Shown here: one piece after another, positions 57,465 through 64,000 of the stretch
Layout of the letters: each line of letters starts with the position of its first letter
Numbering within the stretch: position 1 is the stretch's first letter
DNA from: Fremontodendron californicum
Lineage: Eukaryota; Streptophyta; Magnoliopsida; Malvales; Malvaceae
Assembly: GCA_030761205.1 (NCBI GenBank)
Contig: JAULJL010000003.1
Coordinates: 30,076,123 to 30,140,122, forward strand
Reading direction: 5' to 3'
DNA length: 64,000 nt
The notes under the pieces: model-generated
What the model saw: the letters and a program-made list of their open reading frames with translations, nothing else
What the model was told of the DNA's origin: nothing
Database searches by the model: none
Translations under genes and position numbers: made by a program

Positions 57465-58228
57465 CTAGGTGTAAGATGTGGTTACCAAAGAAATAGCTTA
57501 TTCAATGTAGGCTCAAATTGGCTCACAAGGGGGGATGTTCTCTTGGAACATCAATAGGGGATGGCTAATTTGGCCTTGGTTAAAATCCTAATGCCTCTAT
57601 CTTATCCATGTCATATGTATCAATACAGTCTCAAATGGTTTAAAGCAAGTTCTAGAGAAACATGTAATCGTAAGAGCACACAAGAAATAAATTGGATTGA
57701 TATGTATAATGCATCAATCATATAGGCTCAAAACTCACAAGGATGTTTATATAAGTCATATTTAAGTCTAAACTTGCATATTTCTCAATCAACATATCTT
57801 ATTAACATTAGCTCATGAAAAATAGTATTCAAGCTCAATTCTCATGAAAATCTTTTCACCAATAAACTAGTTTTAGACTTATTCAATTCATATCTCATCA
57901 TAGTATTGAAAGTAACTAAAACACACTAAAAACAAACTAAAAAGACTTAAAACAAAACAAATTAAAGGAAATCCTATTATCTTCCTCCCACACTTAATTC
58001 TTACATTGTCCTCAATGTAATGCTATTATCCCAATGCAAGAATCATGTGTAAAACAAAAGAACTAAAATCAAAACAATCAAAATAAATAAAGATAAACAA
58101 TAAAAGATAGAATGATGGAGAGTAAGAAATAGCAAATCTGATTATAATGTGTGCTCTCCATCCTTTTGGGTTGCCTCCAAGAAGCGCTTGGTTTATTCTC
58201 CTCAGCCCGACTTAGACCCATGCCATTA
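57465..58228 (-). other. 3' region of the outer Athila element, downstream of integrase
   Basis: This is non-coding. It contains CCTCCCACACTTAATTCTTA at 57984, CATTGTCCTCAATGTAATGC and the AAGAAGCGCTTGG block at 58182, all shared in type with the inner element's 3' region. It continues, across the inner element, into 49563-50392. Confidence 0.7.
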
Positions 58229-59110
58229 TTATTCAACATAATTCGGCTCATAGAGTGGTAACTCCTCTACATCTTGTATTGGAAAGCTCTTATAGTAAGG
58301 CTTCAATCTATGACCATTCACCTTGAATGCTTTATCTATTTTTGGGCTTATGATTTCAACTGCACCATGAGTAAAGCCATTAGTAATAACAAAAGGTCCA
58401 ACCCAACGAGAACATAACTTACCTAGAAACAACTTAAGGTGTGAATGGAAGAGAAGAACTTTTTGTCCAAGAACAAAGTCCATTCTTGATATCATCTTAT
58501 CATGGAACGCCTTAGTCTTTTCCTTGTAAATCCTTGAATTCTCATATGCATAATTCCTTATCTCTTCAAGTTCTTGTAAGTGAAGTTTTCTTTGCTTACC
58601 TGCCTCATCCATCTCCATGTTGCATTGTTTAATAGCCCAATAGGATTTATGTTCTAATTCAACTAGGAGATGACAAGCCTTACCATAAACAAGTCGATAA
58701 GAAGACATATACCAATGGGTTTCTTGTATGTTGTTCTATAAGCCCAAAATGCATCATCAAGTCGTAAACTCAAATTCTTTCGATTTGGATTAATAGTCTT
58801 TTCAAGGATGGATTTTAACTCTCGATTTGACACTTCAACTTGCCCACTAGTTTGAGGATGGTATGAGGTGGAGACCTTGTGTGTGATGTTATACTTCCTT
58901 AAAAGTGTTTCCATGGACCTATTGCGAAAGTGAGTACCTCTATCGCTGATTATGGCCTTTGATGTTCCAAACCTTGCAAAAATGTTAGACTTTACAAAAT
59001 CTGAAACAACTTTAGAATCATTAGTCCGAGTGGCTTTTACTTTCACCCACTTTGAAACATAATCAATGACAAGTAAAATATAAAGATTTCCAAAAGAAGA
59101 AGGAAAAGGT
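58229..59110 (-). pseudogene. Integrase of the outer Athila element, cut by Copia
   Basis: Read on minus from 59110: PFPSSFGNLYILLVIDYVSK, then FVKSNIFARFGTSKAIISDR (second catalytic Asp), STSYHPQTSGQVEVSNRELK (catalytic Glu) and LRLDDAFWAYRTTYKKPIG. A frame change near 58700 leads to SSYRLVYGKACHLLVELEHK, AIKQCNMEMDEAGKQRKLHL, KTKAFHDKMISR and the C-terminal RWVGPFVITNGFTHGAVEI. It ends YEPNYVE with a proper stop. The first catalytic Asp lies just upstream of PFPSS and has been separated by the Copia insertion at 59111. This is the usual Athila integrase with its GPF/Y C-terminal module. Confidence 0.92.
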
Positions 59111-60777
59111 TATTGGTGTAAGCCCTACAAGCCAATCTAGTTGGGCTTGTAAGACACTATTTATATATTTATATATTTCACATTATAGTTTATTAATTAT
59201 AATTGAGGTATTTCTCTATCCATAAGTATTGTTATAATTTTTATAAATGACTTGTGAACATAAAGCCTATGAGACACAATGGCATTGCAAAGGAATTGTA
59301 ATGTGTTACAATTATGAGGATCCTTATGCATCAATGCCATGTTTCTAAAACTATTCCTGGTCATTATATTGTCAAGACAGGGCATTGACAATGCTTAAAG
59401 ACTTGCATATGTTAAGCCTTCATGCACTTGATGCATGCAACTGATCTCATAGGTTGAAAGTATAGAGATACTTGGGGAAAACATATGGGTGCTTGTTAGT
59501 TGAACAAGTTCACTGAACATGACCCGCTATGAGAGTCTATTTGGTATTTCACTCAAGTGTCTATGGAAAATACTCTCATGTGTCAATAGTTAAATAATCC
59601 TTTGACTTGTGACACCAGGTTATCTTGTATTTGAACTGTCATACTTAGATTTCATCACGAACGGGTCCCAACCACGATGATGCTTAAAGTAGGGTGTTAT
59701 TGGGTATGACATGAAGCATATGAAGATGAATGAGTGGTCTAGAGAGGTTTCATCACCCCAAGTGATTAATGGGACATATCTCACATGTATCTGGCTTATA
59801 TTAACTTATGAAAGTCCTTGGCCAAGGCAATACTTAAGGAGTTAATATAAAGCTGTAGATCTAATATGGAATGGGATTAACAGTAGACATTGAACCATGC
59901 TCTTTCCTATCCTGGGATATTTGATGAAGGGATCGAATTACACAGATATATTGTACATGAAAGGCTAGTCGAAGCTTGATGACTCTCTTGGCATTTGGTG
60001 GTCATGATGCATTGCTAGATGTCGCTCGTGCTCTATAAATATAAATAGGAAATTCTTAATTGAATTAATTATATTTATTGCCAACATGTTAAGGGCCTAA
60101 TGGGTCACACACAAAAGGTGATTAATGAAATTAAAATGAGATTGGGCCAGATTAAATATTCATTAAGTGTTGTGGGCTTAGCATGAATATTTAATAATAT
60201 GTATAAGGGCTTTAGTGCAATTAGTTTAGTAGTTGGCATACACTAAACCTACTTATACATATGCTTATGTTGTTGTTGCCTCCCCCCTAAGGAATTACCT
60301 AAATCGGCGCCTCTCACACTAACTAGTGAGATTCGGTCGAATAGTATACGTGAAGGTGGAATACTATTCTTCTTGTTACTTTTGGCTAACTAAGGTAGTG
60401 GAGGAAGGTTTCTCACAACCTATACTACTAGCATCATCTTGGAAAAACATAATCTCAACCTTGTGAAGGTTTTCAGATCACCTGTGTGGATTACTGTTAG
60501 AGGTCGGACAATTGGACGGTTTTGCTTTCGACAATCGAGCTTTGTGTACAAGAACAAGAACATCAAGAATCTGTCTTGAGGTTTCGACAATCTCCAATAT
60601 AGAGGTATGATATTTTAATTGTTATCTGTTCTGGACAGCCTAATCATTTTGAATTCATAGGCAGATCCTTGGAGAGATTCAATTTTCTCTATGTTTTATT
60701 TTATCCACTGCGTTGTATGTTTGACTTGTTGATAAAATTATACATTATCTCTGTTTGAGCATGAGCCGAATCCAACA
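59111..60777 (+). mobile_element. 5' LTR of a Copia element (1667 bp)
   Basis: It starts TATTGGTGTAAGCCCTACAA and ends GAGCATGAGCCGAATCCAACA; it is followed by a tRNA-Met primer site, so it is a 5' LTR. The start is TA where most LTRs have TG; the related LTR at 40180 has the same TA. The minus frame 59197-59391 is LTR sequence. The flank before it is AAGGT (59106-59110), the expected target duplication; its partner is beyond the window. Confidence 0.9.
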
Positions 60778-60778
60778 G

Positions 60779-60790
60779 TGGTATCAGAGC
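60779..60790 (+). promoter_or_regulatory. tRNA-Met primer binding site of the Copia element
   Basis: TGGTATCAGAGC lies one base after the LTR end. It is complementary to the 3' end of initiator tRNA-Met, the usual Copia primer. Confidence 0.92.
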
Positions 60791-62621
60791 CTCGCTTATG
60801 TTATTCCTATACGATCTATGCTTTGATTGTTACCTTTAACAAAATTATTTTGTTCTTTGAGTTATTTTGATCTGATTGTCACTAACCGAAATTGTGAGAA
60901 TTTGTACTTGTAGTGTTTCGGTGAAGACAACAGTTATTCATGGTGAATTATTATTGATTAATTGGTTTAAAATTGTTTTAAACTGATTAATGCAACTGGC
61001 GAAAGTTTGGCAGCAATTGAAAACTGTTTTGCCTGTTTTGCGCAGATTGGGTGATTTTAGTGAGAAAAACTTATAGATTTTTCTTGGCTGATTTTTATGC
61101 ATGTTTTAATGATTTTTAGGATTTAAAGTTGCTTAGAATTGTTCTTGGCAAGCTTGAAAAATCATAAAACTGATTTAGCATTGAAAATTGGAAGCTGTGA
61201 AAAGCAGATAGACAGCCTGTAGGAGATGAAGGGGCGGCGGGTACATCAAGTAACCAATGCCTGCGCCTCTCTTGCTAGGGTTTTTTGGCTTCTATTAGAT
61301 TCTCACAGCTTATGGATTTTAGCAATATTGAGTTACTAATGTTGTAGTGTCCTAGTTGAGATACAACACTAAAATTAGTAATCATGGTAATATTGTTAAA
61401 TTAATTAAATCACCAAAATAAGAATTTACATGAATATTCAATTAAACTATATAATTGGATAATAATTTAATTAAAGGAAATAATCCTAATTAGATTAGGA
61501 TTTATTCTAATGAGATTAGAATAAATGTTTATTATTTTCTTTGAATTAAATTATGGATCAATATAATCATTGAATGGTAACTAGAGATTAAAGCATGATT
61601 TATATGTTCATAAATTGTTTGTGAATGTATGGGATGCTTATGGACTTAGACCCAATATGATTGTGGATGGTTGAATTTAATTTTATGGTTTTTTATTAAA
61701 TTAAATAGGGACTACATGCCCTGTCTTATCTCTTCATTTTCTGGAGTTGTAAAAAAATTCTTTCCTCACCTAAATCCCCTCAAATGTAACTTGAGGTTTC
61801 TTTATTACGAATGTAATTAATTACATCAAAGTGTAAAATTAGGATTAGGTAGGAATAATTTTTGTAACTTGAAGATGAAGATAGACGCCATGAAGATAAG
61901 GAGATTACAAGCAAGCTTTGAAGACTATATATGTAATCACCTAGGAACTTGATCAACTAATTTCCTTTGATGGCTCAAAGAAATTAGAGTAGAAAAGTCC
62001 ATATCATCCAAGTAGAAAGCATGTTATAGATTTATTTTACGCGATATTATAAATGCTATGAATGTTTGATATGATGAGACTTATAAAGAACAAGGAAATC
62101 CCTCTTTATAATATTGAGTCACATGTTTCGCATGATAAAGTTGCCTTCCATCATCATAACAAGATAACTAGAGTTCTTCTAGTAGGAGGCTTGTTGAGTC
62201 ACTCAAGGCCATACTATTGTACGAATATGTTTGAGTTATGAAGTTGGGTCTTACTCAACTAATGCTATGTTGTTCGGATGCTTTAAAACTTGACCGCATA
62301 GTGTTAGAGGTAAAGTTAGACGAAGTACATATGATGTGCTTAGAGAAAGAGTTGTCATCTAACTAATCTGTTGCATAGAGATGCAATTGATAAGCTATGT
62401 TATCTACCCAACTAGGCTTGTTGTAATTTGTTGAGTCACTCAAGGTTGCAACATGTTGAAAGGGATCGCAGCCCACTAGAAATACCTTAATGAGATTTTA
62501 GAATAATAGTGAGGGCTATTATCTCGAAAAATTAGTGGGAGAACCAATAAGAGATTTAATAGCTCATCTTGAATTGGTATAAATGCATGAATATAACTGA
62601 TATATACTTTTAGCATATAGG
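60791..62621 (+). other. Long leader of the Copia element
   Basis: About 1.8 kb without a supported coding region lie between the primer site and the first gag codons. The sequence GGGGCGGCGGGTACATC near 61230 and TTGCTAGGGTTTTTTGGC near 61273 are the only GC-richer parts. TTGAGTCACTCAAGG occurs at 62194 and again at 62439. Long leaders are known in some Copia lineages, but an older insertion within it cannot be excluded. Confidence 0.5.
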
Positions 62622-62828
62622 TTGTTGAAAATAGTTAATACTATAACTGCACTGCGCGGCATTATGAATGCCATTAGTCCAAATTGTTTGGATTGGTATA
62701 ATATATTGAGAAGCGTTCTCAATGAAAGGAAGGTTGCTCACTTGACAAGTCAAGAAGAACTTATAGAAGTTTCTGGGTTGATTGTGTTTGTTATTAAACT
62801 GAATCTTTCTACTATTAAATCCAATTCC
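62622..62828 (+). pseudogene. gag: Gag N-terminal remnant of the Copia element
   Basis: The frame has IMNAISPNCLDWYNILRSVL and NERKVAHLTSQEEL, resembling the start of Copia Gag (the segment around the conserved DW...LR). After about 50 residues the similarity stops and the reading goes, in the same frame but through a TAG at 62829, into the protease. Most of Gag, including the zinc knuckle, is therefore deleted. Confidence 0.7.
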
Positions 62829-63178
62829 TAGATAGTTGATTCAAGATGTGGTTCACATCTATGTAATGACATAACGATGTTGAAAGGAAGTAGAAAGTTA
62901 AGCAAAGATGAAGTAGTTCTAAAAGTAGGCAATGGTGCAAAAGTTGTAGCATTGGCCATTGGAACATGTACTTTATCTTTGCCATCTAGCATGAAATTGG
63001 AACTGAAAGATTGTTACTTTGTTCCAGTATTGTCTAGAAACATCATTTCGGTTTCATACCTCATTATTAATGATGGTTTCGAGATAAGAATGAAGGGGGC
63101 AATAGTTGCTCCATCATTCTTAAAGACATTCACTATAGATCGGCAACATTACATAATGGCTTATATGTTTTGGATCTA
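62829..63178 (+). pseudogene. Protease region of the Copia element
   Basis: The aspartic protease motif reads VDSRCGSHLCND, where Copia normally has D-S-G/A; the catalytic Asp stays but the Gly is Arg. Then LKGSRKLSKDEVVLKVGNGA, LSLPSSMKLELKDCYFVPVL and SRNIISVSYLIINDGFEI follow, the usual pre-integrase spacer. A shift near 63170 moves into the integrase frame. Inactive as it stands. Confidence 0.85.
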
Positions 63179-64000
63179 GAGATACTTGTGTTCAATATAA
63201 ATGTCAAGAAAGCAAGAAAGGATGATCCAAGTAAGGCTTACATCTGGCACTGTAGACTTTGTCATATCAATGAGACAAGGATTTCCAAATTGCATGAACA
63301 TGGTTATTTGGAACCCTTTGATGAATGTTGTCTCCTTGGTAAGATGACCGAGACTCTCTTTACTGGAAAGGTTGAGAGAGCTGGTATTTTATTAGGCTTA
63401 ATACATTCAGATGTATGTGGGCCACTAAACACAGCTGCTAGAGGTAATTACTCATACTTCATAACCTTTATCGATGATCATTCTAGATATGGTTATATGT
63501 ATCTGAAGTAGAGAAACAGACTGGGAAAAATATTCTAACTCTTAGATCAGATCAAGGAGGAAATATTTAACCCATGATTTCCTAGATCATTTGATAGAAA
63601 ATGGAATTTTGTCGTAATGGACTCCACTTGGAACTCCTCAGCATAATAGAGTGTCCGAGAGGAGAAATCGAACCTTGTTGGACATGGTTCGATCCATGAT
63701 GTCTAAGGCTAACCTTTTATATCCTTTTGGGGATATGCCTTAGGGACTGCAGCTTACCTTCTAAATAGGGTTCCAAGCAAATCGTTAGATAAGGTACCAT
63801 ATGAGATATGGAATGGCAAGAAGCCATGTTTATCTTTTCTAAAGATTTGGGGATGTACTGCTTTTGTGAAGCAAGTACCTTCTGATAAGCTGGGAGCTAG
63901 ATCAGAAAAATATAAGTTTGTGGGATATCCTAAAAAGACTGCTGGATATTACTTTTACAATCCTACTGATCAAAAGGTGTTTGTGTCAAAACATGCTGCT
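63170..64000 (+). pseudogene. Integrase of the Copia element, broken and cut by window end
   Basis: The zinc-binding part reads YIWHCRLCHINETRISKLHE and, after a short deletion, ECCLLGKM (HHCC retained). The core starts LIHSDVCGPLNTAARGNYSY (first Asp), stops at 63510, and continues in other frames with LRSDQGGN (second Asp, near 63545) and VSERRNRTLLDMVRSMM (Glu, near 63655). After a shift near 63725 come FWGYALGTAAYLLNRVPSKS, LDKVPYEIWNGKKPCLSFLK and IWGCTAFVKQVPSDKLGARS, then KYKFVGYPKKTAGYYFYNPT to the window end. RT and RNase H would follow beyond 64000. Confidence 0.9.

Noticed and set aside
1..64000. Endogenous pararetrovirus or other virus insertion
   Set aside because: All RT, integrase and gag motifs fit Ty3-gypsy (Tat, Athila) or Copia elements. 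Integrases and LTRs are present and no movement protein motif was seen.

Overview
The window is repeat-rich plant nuclear DNA, made almost entirely of nested LTR retrotransposons. It looks like pericentromeric or other heterochromatic DNA of a eudicot. The Tat/Ogre gag proteins and the DUF7745 ORF1 proteins resemble those I know from Malvaceae (cotton relatives), but that placement is from memory and weak. I found no intact host gene, no tRNA or rRNA, no CRISPR array and nothing prokaryotic. Every coding region seen is broken by stops or frameshifts.

Positions 1-39754 form a nest of Ty3-gypsy elements of the Tat/Ogre lineage. They have LTRs of about 5.3-5.5 kb with TGTAGACACC... ends, a tRNA-Arg-type primer site, an extra ORF1 before gag, a second archaeal-type RNase H, and a long 3' region with tandem repeats. 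Element A (+, 1-3945) keeps its leader, ORF1 and gag. Element B (-, 19244-39754) keeps its 5' LTR, primer site, leader, ORF1, gag, protease, RT, both RNase H domains and integrase. Element C (-) is inferred. Its 5' LTR (16071-19243, truncated) sits inside B's integrase C-terminus. It has gag (12706-14077) but no pol, a 3' region with an ~80-bp tandem array (8640-9720), and a 3' LTR (3946-8435). A head-on partial LTR (14241-16070, +) lies inside C. A complete solo LTR (30577-35844, +) lies inverted inside B's own 5' LTR, with a 5-bp target duplication (4 of 5 matching).

Positions 39755-45761 hold the truncated Copia LTR into which B inserted. Next come a decayed Mutator-like (MULE) transposase pseudogene (-), a miniature LTR element of TRIM type (41671-42696), short unexplained ORF-bearing DNA, an old dispersed repeat, and a relic of a Tat LTR end.

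Positions 45762-59110 are a nested Athila-lineage Ty3-gypsy element (-). Its 3' LTR (45762-49562) is split by a 2.24-kb Copia solo LTR flanked by perfect GAAAA duplications. Its interior is split by a second Athila-type element (50398-57459) flanked by perfect TTAGG duplications. That second element has two 1.5-kb LTRs, a primer site and gag-protease, but no RT, RNase H or integrase. The outer element's integrase (58229-59110) is cut by a Copia element (+, 59111 to beyond 64000). The Copia element has a 1667-bp LTR, a tRNA-Met primer site, a long leader, a gag remnant, protease and a broken integrase.

Together the junctions give a relative insertion order. The window also shows two routes to pol-less, gag-bearing derivatives (Tat element C and the inner Athila element) and several large inverted LTR repeats that could form double-stranded RNA if transcribed. 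I did not find evidence of a wholly new biological system. The most unusual points are the inverted LTR-in-LTR insertions, the tandem-repeat arrays in the Tat 3' region, and the conserved ORF1 of unknown function.
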